Below are positions 24,919-33,426 of a stretch of 64,000 nt of DNA, piece after piece. The notes below the pieces were generated by a model. That model searched no databases, was not told where the DNA came from, and saw only the letters and a list, made by a program, of their open reading frames with translations. This stretch comes from Ancylobacter lacus (GTDB lineage Bacteria; Pseudomonadota; Alphaproteobacteria; Rhizobiales; Xanthobacteraceae). The stretch covers positions 1 to 64,000 of the forward strand of contig NZ_JAHBGE010000057.1 in assembly GCF_018390635.1 (NCBI RefSeq). The letters are read 5' to 3'. Position 1 is the stretch's first letter; the number at the start of each line of letters is the position of its first letter. Made by a program: the position numbers and the translations under genes.

Positions 24919-25689
24919 ATGTTCCGTTCTCGCCCGTTCGTCGCCACGGCGCTCGGCCTCGTTCTTCTCGCCGTTGCGCAACCGGTTGGCTGCGCCGCAG
25001 CCGGGGCGAACACCGCCTCCGGCCGCAGCGCGCCGGAGGGCGCGGCCGGGCGCTCCGCTGCCGAGGCCGTCGCGGCCCTTGCCGGGCGCTACCGCATCAC
25101 CAACGCCGATGGCGACCGTGCCTGCCCGCTGGTGCTTACCACCACGCCCGCCACCGGCGGGGGCGGGCGCTACGGCGTCGAGCTGGATCAGCCGGCCTGC
25201 ACCCAGGCCATCCTGTTCACCGCCGACATCTTCGGCTGGCGGCCGGGGGCGGGCAATTCCATCCTGCTGGAAACCCGGCAGGGCCGGCTGATCGCGGAGT
25301 TCACCGAAGGTGTCGCCGGCACCTGGGAGGCGCTGCGCGAGAATGACGGGGTCTATTTCCTCGTCAATCCCGCCCTCGCCGAACCGAGCCGGGTGCCGGA
25401 GCCGGCCGAGCTCGCCGGCCCCTGGAGCCTCGGCCGGGCGGATGGCGGGCCTGCCTGCCGCGTCGAGCTGAAGCCCGAGCCGGACAGCGCCGGGCGCCTG
25501 CCGGCCGTGGCCGAGCCCGCCTGCGCCCCGCTGTTCGGCCGCTTCGCCCTGCAGAGCTGGCGGCTGGACGGGCTGGACCTGCTGCTGCTGCCCGCCAGCG
25601 GCCCGCCCCTTCGCTTCGTGGCGCAGGAAGAGGGCGGGTGGGCCAAGATGCCGGCGGGCAGCCGGCCGCTCGTGCTCACCCGTCCCTGA
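24919..25689 (+). CDS. Tandem AprI/Inh-like metalloprotease inhibitor, secreted
   Basis: A 256-residue exported protein. The signal segment ends near PVGCAAAG (Cys25 could be lipidated, although the lipobox has Pro at -3). Two copies of the AprI/Inh beta-barrel follow: about 52-150 (AGRYRITNADGDRACPL, Cys69/Cys94) and about 163-256 (AGPWSLGRADGGPACRV, Cys180/Cys202). Single-domain relatives block serralysin-type zinc proteases in the periplasm through an N-terminal strand. No serralysin gene is in the window. ATG 24919 is preferred to GTG 24892 because it directly starts the signal peptide. Confidence 0.8.
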   Translation: MFRSRPFVATALGLVLLAVAQPVGCAAAGANTASGRSAPEGAAGRSAAEAVAALAGRYRITNADGDRACPLVLTTTPATGGGGRYGVELDQPACTQAILFTADIFGWRPGAGNSILLETRQGRLIAEFTEGVAGTWEALRENDGVYFLVNPALAEPSRVPEPAELAGPWSLGRADGGPACRVELKPEPDSAGRLPAVAEPACAPLFGRFALQSWRLDGLDLLLLPASGPPLRFVAQEEGGWAKMPAGSRPLVLTRP

Positions 25690-25697
25690 CCCGCCGG

Positions 25698-26291
25698 CTA
25701 TTTCGGCGGCGCCACCACCTGATAGACCACGCTGGTGCCGGAGAAGCTCGGCTGATACCAGCGGTTGCCGCAGCGGCGATAGCCGACGCCGCCGATCTTT
25801 TCCGCCGCGCAGCTCGACGGCAGCTTATAGGCGACGGCGCCCAGCGGCACATTGCCGGTCAGGGCGTGGTCGTCATTCTCCCCGCCATTGCTGCCGGTGC
25901 TGAAGAAGCCCGGCCAATAGCCGCCGGGGGGATGGAAGGCGGTGGGCCCTGGGGTCAGGGCGTGATAGGCGCCGCTGCCGTCGGTGTCGATCTCGCGGGT
26001 CGCGGGCGAGCCGGCGACGCTGCCGAAGCCATGCCCGCCGAAGCCACCGCCAAAGCCGCCCTCGGTGCCGCCGCCGGTGCCGCCACCGCCGAAGCCGCCG
26101 CCGGCCATGCCGCCATCGCCGCCATGGTCGCCCCCGTGGTCGCCGCCTCCTCCGCCGCCGCCTCCTCCGCCATGGGCGAAGGCGGGTGCGGGCAGCAGCG
26201 CGGCGGCCGGCACGGCCAATGCCACCAGCGCGAGCACGGCACCGGCCACCCCAGCGCGCAGCGCAGCCCGATCTCCTGTGCGCCCGCTCAT
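25698..26291 (-). CDS. Secreted Gly/His-rich protein
   Basis: A 197-residue hypothetical protein. A signal peptide (ends PAPAFA, about residue 40) is followed by a low-complexity region of about 60 residues: a run of ten glycines, GDHGGDHGGDGG and GGFGGG repeats. A compact C-terminal part with two cysteines (SSCAAEKIGGVGYRRCG) resembles small surface proteins of alphaproteobacteria. The ATG overlaps the DUF2092 stop (ATGA), so the two are made together. No function can be assigned; the Gly/His region could bind metal or mediate assembly. Confidence 0.75.
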   Translation of the reverse strand: MSGRTGDRAALRAGVAGAVLALVALAVPAAALLPAPAFAHGGGGGGGGGGDHGGDHGGDGGMAGGGFGGGGTGGGTEGGFGGGFGGHGFGSVAGSPATREIDTDGSGAYHALTPGPTAFHPPGGYWPGFFSTGSNGGENDDHALTGNVPLGAVAYKLPSSCAAEKIGGVGYRRCGNRWYQPSFSGTSVVYQVVAPPK

Positions 26292-27181
26292 GGCGTGCCT
26301 CCCACCATCTCGTCCGCCGGGCGGACCTTGATGCGCGTCATGTCCGGGCCGGGCGCGAAGACGAAGGCCGCCTCCGCCGGCTCCACCTCGCGCCAGCTCA
26401 GCACCGCGTCGAAGCGCGGCCAGTTGGGATGGCGCAGATCGACGAAGGCATATTTCAGTGGCAGCGGCGCGGCGCCGTCGGCGATCCACACCTCCCAGTC
26501 ATAGCCGGGGCTGCGGAAAGCCCAGTGGGTGGCGGCGGACCCGCCTACGCTGGACACACCGACCCGCATCGCCTTCTCCACCAGCCGCACCGGCGCGTCC
26601 GGGGTGCCCCAGTCGAACAGCGCGACCAGCGGCAGCCGCAGCCCGGCGGAGCGGGCGGCCTCGATCAGCGCCTCGGTGATGGTGGGACGCACCGCGAATT
26701 CGGCGAAATAGCCCTCCTGCGGCGCCACCACCACCAACGAGTGCCCGTCGAAATAGATGCTGCGCTCCATCAGGTCGGTGCGGATGTCGAGCCGGAACCG
26801 GTCGGGGCGGCGCACCTGATAGTGCAGCGTTCCGGCGATCTCGACGTCCTGCCCGTCGTCGAGCACGGATTCGGCCGTGGTCGCGGCGGACAGGTCGAAT
26901 GCCTTGAGGCTGGCGAGATAGCCGCCCATCCGCTGCAGCGCTTCCAGCGCGGCGGGGTCGACGGCGGGCGGGGCGGGCGTTGAAGCGGCGGGCGTTGAAG
27001 CGGAAGGCGTGGCGGCGGCAGGCGTTGAAGCGGAAGGTGTGGCGGCGGAAGCCGCCGGGGGCGCGGAAGCGGCCGGAGGCGTTTCCTCGGCCCGCGCCGG
27101 CATCGCCCCCCACAGCAGCGCCGCGGCCAGCAGCGCCGCCGCACGGGCGCCGCGCGGGGCGCCTCGTCCGGGTCTGAACAT
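26288..27181 (-). CDS. DUF2092 family exported protein
   Basis: A 297-residue protein with a signal peptide (about 30 residues, ending MPARA), then an Ala/Pro/Ser/Thr linker (about 35-75) built from SASTPAA-type repeats. The DUF2092 domain (about 76-297) includes YQVRRPDRFRLDIRTDL and DGHSLVVVAPQEGYFAE. The domain looks like a LolA/LppX-type lipid-carrier half-barrel, so a periplasmic lipid- or hydrophobe-binding role is plausible (inference). ATG 27181 follows GAGGGAGACG. It is coupled to the Gly/His-rich gene. Confidence 0.82.
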   Translation of the reverse strand: MFRPGRGAPRGARAAALLAAALLWGAMPARAEETPPAASAPPAASAATPSASTPAAATPSASTPAASTPAPPAVDPAALEALQRMGGYLASLKAFDLSAATTAESVLDDGQDVEIAGTLHYQVRRPDRFRLDIRTDLMERSIYFDGHSLVVVAPQEGYFAEFAVRPTITEALIEAARSAGLRLPLVALFDWGTPDAPVRLVEKAMRVGVSSVGGSAATHWAFRSPGYDWEVWIADGAAPLPLKYAFVDLRHPNWPRFDAVLSWREVEPAEAAFVFAPGPDMTRIKVRPADEMVGGTP

Positions 27182-27338
27182 GTCGTCTCCCTCGGGGAAC
27201 CGATGGCCGACGCTCGGAACGCCGGAACCCGGCACCCTCATCTCACACCGCCTCTGCGGGCGGCGGGACAGTCTGGCACGACTACTGCCGCTCCGTCACG
27301 CGCCTTCGCGGCCCGCAACACCCCCGCCGGCCGGCGCA

Positions 27339-27695
27339 TCAGGAGGCGGCGCGTTGGAAGAGCTGGAGGACATTGCCGGCGGGGTCGACCACGGTCAGGG
27401 TGCGGCCATGGCTGCCCATGTCCCGCATGCCGACGATGTGCGTGCCCGCCTCGGCGAGGCTCCGGGCGCGGGCGTCGAGGTCGCCCACCTCGAACACCGC
27501 CACCGCGCCGGCGGCACCTTCAGGATATTCCTGCGCCGAGCCCACCGCGAAATTCGCGCCGCCGGCGTCGTACTGAACCCAGCGCTCGCCATCGACGAAC
27601 TTCGGCACGAGACCGAGAAGCGTCTCGTAGAAATGGCGGCTGGCGGCGATGTCGCCGGCGGCGACCACGACATTCTGCAGCTTTCGGATGGACAT
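27339..27695 (-). CDS. VOC (glyoxalase/dioxygenase-fold) protein
   Basis: A 118-residue single VOC domain starting MSIRKLQNVVVAAGDIAASRHFYETLLG and ending TLTVVDPAGNVLQLFQ. Family members bind a divalent metal and act as glyoxalases, dioxygenases, epimerases or binding proteins. It is the last gene of the long minus-strand operon that includes the LLM monooxygenase and Liv transporter, so it probably handles an intermediate of that pathway. Confidence 0.82.
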   Translation of the reverse strand: MSIRKLQNVVVAAGDIAASRHFYETLLGLVPKFVDGERWVQYDAGGANFAVGSAQEYPEGAAGAVAVFEVGDLDARARSLAEAGTHIVGMRDMGSHGRTLTVVDPAGNVLQLFQRAAS

Positions 27696-27743
27696 GTTCG
27701 GCTCCGCGTGTCGCCGGCGGGCGCCCGCGCGCCGCGGCCGGGC

Positions 27744-28499
27744 TCAGTAGACGGTCCAGCCCGCATCGGCGACGATGAGCGCGCCGTTGAGATAGCGGGC
27801 CTCGGGAGAGGCGAGGAACACCGCCACCGGCGCGATGTCGCCGGCCTCGGCCTGCGGGGGGCGGGTGGCCAGCCCCTTCTGGCGCAGCTCCCACCCCGCC
27901 TCGGACGGCGGCGCGCCGGCCGCGAGGCTGGTTTTCACCGAGCCGGGCGCGACCGCGTTGCAGCGTATGCCCTGGGCGCCATAGGCGGCGGCGACGGCGC
28001 GGGTGAGCCCGAGCAGCCCATGCTTCGAGACGGTGTAGCTGACGCCGCCGCGCCCGCCCTGGAAACTGGCGATGGAGGCGGTGTTGACGAACACGCCCCG
28101 TCCACGCGCCAGCATGGCAGGCAGCGCGGCGCGGGTGAGGCGCATCGGCGCGGTGAGGTTCACCGCCATGACCTGCTCCCACAGCGGGTCGTCGGTCTCG
28201 TCCAGCGGCATCATGCGGTCCAGCATGCCGGCATTGTTGCAGACGACATCCACCGGCCCGAACCGCGTCTCGGCCGCGGCCAGAATGCCGCGGATCGCCA
28301 CGGGGTCGGTGAGGTCGGCATGGTGGAGGGCGAGGCTCTCGGGCGCCCTCACCGAAGAGGCCAGCCCCTCCAGCCCCTCCGCCAGCCGGTCGACCGCCAG
28401 CACCCGCGCGCCCGCCGCGAGGAAGGCCACCGCCATGGCCCGGCCGATGCCCGAGCCGGCGCCGGTGATCAGCGCCACCTGTCCTTCCAGCGATGTCAT
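27744..28499 (-). CDS. Short-chain dehydrogenase/reductase
   Basis: A 251-residue classical SDR with TGAGSGIG (cofactor), CNNAG, the catalytic Ser in NTASIAS and SYTVSKHG (Tyr/Lys). Asp in AVDR at the end of strand two suggests NAD(H). It lies 27 bases after the flavin reductase gene in the same operon. The substrate is unknown. Confidence 0.9.
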   Translation of the reverse strand: MTSLEGQVALITGAGSGIGRAMAVAFLAAGARVLAVDRLAEGLEGLASSVRAPESLALHHADLTDPVAIRGILAAAETRFGPVDVVCNNAGMLDRMMPLDETDDPLWEQVMAVNLTAPMRLTRAALPAMLARGRGVFVNTASIASFQGGRGGVSYTVSKHGLLGLTRAVAAAYGAQGIRCNAVAPGSVKTSLAAGAPPSEAGWELRQKGLATRPPQAEAGDIAPVAVFLASPEARYLNGALIVADAGWTVY

Positions 28500-28526
28500 G
28501 ACGCCCTCCCCTCCGGTTCCGCCCTG

Positions 28527-29066
28527 TCAGCCCGCGGCATGGAAGGCGCCGCCGCGATAGACCAGCGCCGGCCGCTCGGCGGCGGCGATGCGGGTCGCGG
28601 CCACGGCGCCGAGAAAGACGGTATGGGTGCCCCAGTCGAGCCGCTGGATCACCCGGCAGTCGAACGCCGCCAGCGCATCCGCCAGCACCGGCGCGCCGGT
28701 CGCCAGCGTGTCCCACCGGCCGTGAAGGAAGCGCTCCGCCCCGCGCAGCCCGCCGCGCCCGGCGAAATGCTCGGCGAGGTCGCGATGCTCGGTGGCGGTC
28801 ACGTTCACGCAGAAGGACCCGGCGCCGTCGATGGCGCCGTGCCCCTCGGTGGCGCGGTTGACGCAGACGAGGAGGGTCGGCGGCTCCGCCGACACCGAGC
28901 ACACCGCGGTGGCGGTGAGCCCGCGCGGGCCATTCGGACCGGCGGCGGTGATGATGGTGACGCCGCCGGCGAGTTCGCGCATCGCGGCGCGGAAATCGGC
29001 GGCCGCCGCCATGGCGGCCGCGCCGGCCGCCGCCCCGTCCGTCTCTGCCACGCCCGTGCTTGTCAT
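28527..29066 (-). CDS. Flavin reductase (two-component monooxygenase partner)
   Basis: A 179-residue flavin reductase-domain protein (HpaC/RutF type), with MRELAGGVTIITA near residue 28, GLTATAVCSVSAEPP and NFCV-like SFCVNVTATEH. It would supply reduced FMN to the luciferase-like monooxygenase encoded upstream in the same operon and to the divergent one. The N-terminus has an Ala-rich 20-residue extension, so a start at the inner Met (residue 19) is possible. Confidence 0.9.
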   Translation of the reverse strand: MTSTGVAETDGAAAGAAAMAAAADFRAAMRELAGGVTIITAAGPNGPRGLTATAVCSVSAEPPTLLVCVNRATEGHGAIDGAGSFCVNVTATEHRDLAEHFAGRGGLRGAERFLHGRWDTLATGAPVLADALAAFDCRVIQRLDWGTHTVFLGAVAATRIAAAERPALVYRGGAFHAAG

Positions 29067-29075
29067 TCCCGCCCC

Positions 29076-29795
29076 CTAGGCCTCGTGCCCGAGATAGGCG
29101 CTGCGCACCCGCTCGTGGTTGATGAGTTCCAGCCCGTGCCCGGTGAGGGTGATCTCGCCGCTTTCCAGCACGAAGGCGCGGTCGGCAATCTCCAGCGCGC
29201 CATAGGCGTTCTGTTCCACCAGCAGCACGGTGACGCCCTCGCGGTTCACCCGGCGCACCGCGTCGAGCACGAGGTCGACGATCTGCGGGGCAAGACCCAT
29301 GGTCGGTTCGTCCAGCAGCAGCACGCGGGGCTTGGCCATCAGCGCCCGGCCCATCGCCACCATCTGCTGCTCGCCGCCCGACAGCGTGCCGGCAAGCTGG
29401 CGGTAGCGCTCGCGCAGGCGCGGAAACAGCTCCAGAACGTGGTCGAGGTCGTGCTTCTGCGCAGCGTGATCGGAGCGGGCATAGCCGCCGATCTCCAGAT
29501 TCTCCGCCACGCTCATGCGGCCGAACAGCCGGCGCCCCTCCGGCACCTGGGCGAGGCCGTGGCGCACCCGCTCATGCGGGGGAAGGTGGGTGATGTCCTC
29601 ACCCCCCAGCGTCACCGTGCCCGCCCGCACGTCGCGCAGGCCGCACAGCGCGTTGAGGATGGTGGTCTTGCCCGCCCCGTTGGCGCCGATGATGGTGGCG
29701 ATCTCGCCGGGCTCCACCGTGAAGCTCGCCCCGCGCACCGCCGCGATCTGGCCATAGGCGACGGTGAGGTCGCGGACGTCGAGTGCCTTGCTCAT
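29076..29795 (-). CDS. livF: Branched-chain-type ABC transporter ATPase LivF
   Basis: A 239-residue ATPase with Walker A GANGAGKTT, signature LSGGEQQMV and Walker B LLLDEPTMGLAP. Its ATG overlaps the LivG stop by four bases. It pairs with LivG to energise the hydrophobic-amino-acid/amide family importer. The Liv family also transports urea, aromatic acids and amides, so the name denotes family only. Confidence 0.93.
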   Translation of the reverse strand: MSKALDVRDLTVAYGQIAAVRGASFTVEPGEIATIIGANGAGKTTILNALCGLRDVRAGTVTLGGEDITHLPPHERVRHGLAQVPEGRRLFGRMSVAENLEIGGYARSDHAAQKHDLDHVLELFPRLRERYRQLAGTLSGGEQQMVAMGRALMAKPRVLLLDEPTMGLAPQIVDLVLDAVRRVNREGVTVLLVEQNAYGALEIADRAFVLESGEITLTGHGLELINHERVRSAYLGHEA

Positions 29796-30649
29796 GCGAT
29801 CCTCGCTTCCAGCCGGGACGCGGGCACGACCGGCTCCAGCGGCGCCGGCGCCGGCCCGCTCGCCCCGGAACGCCGGCCGAGATAGGCGGCGATGACGCGC
29901 TCGTCGGCCTGGATCTCGGCGGGAGAGCCCTCCGTCAGCACCGCGCCGCGGTCGAAGACGGTGATGCGCTGGGCCACCGCCATCACCACCCGCATGTGGT
30001 GCTCGATCAGCACCACGGTGACCCCCAGCCGGTCGCGCACCCGCTCGATCAGGTCCACCAGCGCGCGGCCCTCGGTCGGGTTCATGCCGGCGGCGGGCTC
30101 GTCCAGCATCAGCAGCCGCGGCCCGCCGACAAGGGCGCGGGCGATCTCCAGCCGGCGCTGATCGCCATAGGGCATGTTGCGGGCGAGATGGCCGGCGCGG
30201 TGGGGAATGCCGACGAAGTCCAGCATGTCGAGCGCCCGGACCCTCGCCTCCGCCTCCTCGCGGCGGAAGCGTCCGCTGCCGGCGATCGCCTCCCAGAAGG
30301 TGGCGTGCAGCCGCCGGTGCTGGCCCACCAGCACGTTCTCCAGCGCCGTCATGTTGGGGAACAGCCGCACGTTCTGGTAGGTGCGGGCGATGCCGTGGCG
30401 GGCCACCACATGGGCCGGCAGCCCGTCGATGCGCTCGCCCGCCAGGGTGATGCGCCCGCTGGTCGGCGGCACGAAGGCGGTGATGCAGTTAAAGGCGGTG
30501 GTCTTGCCCGCCCCGTTCGGCCCGATGATGGCGTGGACCGCGCCCTGCGCCACCGACAGATCGACGTTCTGGATGGCGATCATGCCGCCGAACGCCTTCT
30601 TGAGGCCACGCACCTCCAGCAGCGGCGGGGAAGTAGAGACCTCACGCAT
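29792..30649 (-). CDS. livG: Branched-chain-type ABC transporter ATPase LivG
   Basis: A 285-residue ATPase with Walker A GPNGAGKTT, LivG-specific loop GIARTYQNVRLFPNMTALENV, and Walker B LLMLDEPAAGMNP. ATG 30649 lies within the LivM 3' end (8-base overlap); the frame upstream is not conserved-looking. The C-terminal tail after LGRRSG is Ala/Pro-rich and longer than usual. Confidence 0.92.
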   Translation of the reverse strand: MREVSTSPPLLEVRGLKKAFGGMIAIQNVDLSVAQGAVHAIIGPNGAGKTTAFNCITAFVPPTSGRITLAGERIDGLPAHVVARHGIARTYQNVRLFPNMTALENVLVGQHRRLHATFWEAIAGSGRFRREEAEARVRALDMLDFVGIPHRAGHLARNMPYGDQRRLEIARALVGGPRLLMLDEPAAGMNPTEGRALVDLIERVRDRLGVTVVLIEHHMRVVMAVAQRITVFDRGAVLTEGSPAEIQADERVIAAYLGRRSGASGPAPAPLEPVVPASRLEARIA

Positions 30650-32318
30650 GGGCGTTCTCCGGCTGGACGTTCTCCCGCGCATGGGCCGCGGGCCACAGGC
30701 CCTCGGCGCGCACATGCATCATCGCCACCAGCGCGATGCCGTAGAAGAGGTAACGGAACTCGCCGAACTCGCGCAGCAGTTCCGGCAGGCCGATGAGGAC
30801 GATCGCCCCCACCAGCACCCCGGGCAGCGAGCCCAGCCCGCCGATGACGAGGATGGCGAGCACGTTGATCGACACCAGAAGCTGGAAGGAATGCGGGTAC
30901 ACCGAGCCGATCAGCGCCGCGAACACCGCCCCCGCCGCCCCGGCGAAGGCGGCGCCGATGGTGTAGGCCAGCAGCTTGGAGGCCACCGGGTCGATGCCCA
31001 GCGCCTGCGCCACGTCCTCGTCCTCGCGCATGGCGAGCCAGGCGCGGCCGATCTTCGCGTGCTGCAGCCGCCAGGAGACGAACGCCACCACCGCCGCCAG
31101 CGCCAGGGCGAGGTAATAGAGCGAGGCGGGGGATTTCAGCTCCAGCCCGAACAGGCTGGGGTGGCGGATCTCGATGATGCCCTGCGAGCCGCCGAGATAG
31201 GGCCCGAGCGCGTCGGACAGCACCAGCACGCGGATGATCTCGCCGAGGCCGAGCGTCGCCATGGCGAGATAATCGCCGCGCACCCGCAGCACCGGCAGGC
31301 CGAACAGCAGCCCGGCGCAGGCGGCCAGCACGATCGCCACCGGCAGCGCCAGCCAGAACGAGACGTCGGCCACCGCCAGCGGCCCGGAGGAGCACATCAG
31401 CGCCACCGTATAGGCGCCCACCGCGAAGAAGGCGACGAAGCCGAGATCGACCAGCCCCGCGAGGCCCAGCTCGATGTTCAGCCCCATGCCCATCAGCATG
31501 TAGAGCGCCACCAGCATCGCCACCTGCGCCACGAAGTCGTTCGTCACCAGCGGCAGCACCAGCACGCCGGCCACCAGAAGCGCTGACCCCAGCCGGGAGG
31601 CGCCGGAGCGCGGCACGCCGGCGCGGCGGGTCAGGCGGCGGCGCAGCAGGGAAAACGCCGCCCCCGCGGCGAACAGCACCGGCGCCGCGCCAGGATTGAG
31701 ACCGCTGGGGCCGAACAGCTCGATCTCCGGCCCGGTGAAATCGGGCAGGTTGTCGAGCATGCTGGCGAAGACGTCGCGGAACAGCCCGGCCACCAGCACC
31801 ACGCCGAGCCCGGTGGTCATCGCGTGCCGCCCGGCCGGCGGCAGCAGGCCCACCGCCGCGCCGAGGCCCGCGAGCAGCGCCCCCAGCACCGGAAGCTGCG
31901 CCAGCGCCTGCGTGGAGGCGACCGGCGCGCCGAGGCTGAGCGCCCGCGCCAGCGCCGGGCTTGCCGCCACCAGCGTGGCGCGCAGGTTCACCGAGACGGT
32001 GAGCCACACCAGCAGCGCGAGGCACGCCCCCGCCACCGCACCGGCCACCAGCCCGTGCAGCAGCGCCGCGGCCGGGCCGCTGCGGCCGTCGCGGGCCGTG
32101 GCGTAGCCGGCGGCGAAGACCATGAGCCCGCAGGCGATCTGCGACAGGGTGAGCAGGTCCTCGACGACATGGCGCTTGTCCATCGCGGCATAGGCGCCGA
32201 TCAGCGCGAAGGCGACCAGCGCGGCGCCGGCGATGAGCCCCACCCGCGCCGCCTCGGCCAGCGGCGCCCGGCGGCGGCGGGTGACCTTGAAGGAGGAGGT
32301 GACGGTGTTGAACGACAT
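30642..32318 (-). CDS. livM: LivM-type permease with long N-terminal membrane extension
   Basis: A 558-residue permease. The conserved BPD_transp_2 part runs from about residue 260 (MLVALYMLMGMGLNIELGLAGLVDLG) to 540, including the LGLGEIIRVL and EDEDVAQALGID loops. The first 240 residues hold about five further hydrophobic segments and are not part of the common domain, which makes the protein much longer than E. coli LivM (425). It overlaps livG and lies 10 bases after livH. Long LivM forms occur in some alphaproteobacteria; the extension's function is unknown. Confidence 0.9.
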   Translation of the reverse strand: MSFNTVTSSFKVTRRRRAPLAEAARVGLIAGAALVAFALIGAYAAMDKRHVVEDLLTLSQIACGLMVFAAGYATARDGRSGPAAALLHGLVAGAVAGACLALLVWLTVSVNLRATLVAASPALARALSLGAPVASTQALAQLPVLGALLAGLGAAVGLLPPAGRHAMTTGLGVVLVAGLFRDVFASMLDNLPDFTGPEIELFGPSGLNPGAAPVLFAAGAAFSLLRRRLTRRAGVPRSGASRLGSALLVAGVLVLPLVTNDFVAQVAMLVALYMLMGMGLNIELGLAGLVDLGFVAFFAVGAYTVALMCSSGPLAVADVSFWLALPVAIVLAACAGLLFGLPVLRVRGDYLAMATLGLGEIIRVLVLSDALGPYLGGSQGIIEIRHPSLFGLELKSPASLYYLALALAAVVAFVSWRLQHAKIGRAWLAMREDEDVAQALGIDPVASKLLAYTIGAAFAGAAGAVFAALIGSVYPHSFQLLVSINVLAILVIGGLGSLPGVLVGAIVLIGLPELLREFGEFRYLFYGIALVAMMHVRAEGLWPAAHARENVQPENAHA

Positions 32319-32328
32319 GACGCCTCCC

Positions 32329-33426
32329 TCACGCCCGCTTGGCGGCGAGCCGCTCGCCGAGCAGGCCCTGCGGCCGGAAGATGAGGATCATCACCAGCAT
32401 GCCGTAGCCGATCACGTCCTTGAGCTGGTAGGGCGCGGGCAGGCCGTAGCCCTCCAGGATCAGCGCCGGGCCGAGCGCCTCGGCAAGGCCCAGCACCAGC
32501 CCGCCGAGCAGCGCCCCGCCGAGATTGCCGATGCCCCCGAGAATGGCGGCGGCAAAGCCCTTCACCCCGAGAAAGAAGCCCATGAAGACGGTGATCTGCT
32601 TGAAGACCAGCGCATAGAGCACGCCGGCCACCCCGGCCATCGCCCCACCGATGGCGAAGGTGGCGACGATGACGGCCGAGACGTCGATGCCGACCAGCGC
32701 GGCGGCGTCGCGATCCTCCGCCACCGCGCGCATCGCCTTGCCGAGCCGGCTCAGCTTCACCACCGCCAGGAGGCCCGCCAGCACGATCAGCGCCGCGGCG
32801 AAGGCCACCACCTGCGGAATCGGGATGGTGAGGCCGAAGGCCCCGATCGTGCCCTCCATCCAGCCGAAGCCGGGATAGGCCCGGTTGCGGGTGCCGAACA
32901 GGCCGCGGGCGGCGTATTGCAGGATGAACGACATGCCGATGGCGCAGATCAGCGGCGCCAGCGAGCGCACATGCAGGAAGGGACGGTACGCGATCCGCTC
33001 GATGGCGATGGAGACCAGCGCCCCCGCCGCCATGCCCGCCGCCAGCACCAGCGGCAGCGCGAGAAGCGGCCACGCGCTCACGATGCCCACGTCGTTCAGC
33101 GCGCCGGCGGCGAACAGCCCGGCGAAGGAGCCCACCATCATCACGTCGCCATGGGCGAAGTTGATCATGCGCAGGATGCCGTAGACCATGGTGTAGCCGA
33201 GCGCGATGAGCGCGTAGATGCTGCCGATGGTGAGGCCGAACAGCGCGAAGGACGCGAAGTCGGCGGCGGAGTAGGTGCCGGCGGTCAGACCGCCGGCGAG
33301 ACCCACCAGGACGAGCGCCGCGACGCCGATGCGAATGGCCAGCAGGATGTGGTCGACCCAGGTCGACCGCCGCAGCCATTCGGCGAGGGCGCCGGGCTCC
33401 GTCGCGGAGCGCGCGGCGTCGCTCAC
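32329..33426 (-). CDS. livH: LivH-type permease
   Basis: A 365-residue BPD_transp_2 permease with eight or more transmembrane segments. It carries the LivH hallmarks NFAHGDVMMVGSF, the AVAEDRDAAALVGID loop and GGIGNLGGALLGG. The N-terminal 25 residues are hydrophilic. It starts at GTG 33426, overlapping the binding-protein stop (GTGA). It forms the translocation pore with LivM. Confidence 0.93.
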   Translation of the reverse strand: MSDAARSATEPGALAEWLRRSTWVDHILLAIRIGVAALVLVGLAGGLTAGTYSAADFASFALFGLTIGSIYALIALGYTMVYGILRMINFAHGDVMMVGSFAGLFAAGALNDVGIVSAWPLLALPLVLAAGMAAGALVSIAIERIAYRPFLHVRSLAPLICAIGMSFILQYAARGLFGTRNRAYPGFGWMEGTIGAFGLTIPIPQVVAFAAALIVLAGLLAVVKLSRLGKAMRAVAEDRDAAALVGIDVSAVIVATFAIGGAMAGVAGVLYALVFKQITVFMGFFLGVKGFAAAILGGIGNLGGALLGGLVLGLAEALGPALILEGYGLPAPYQLKDVIGYGMLVMILIFRPQGLLGERLAAKRA

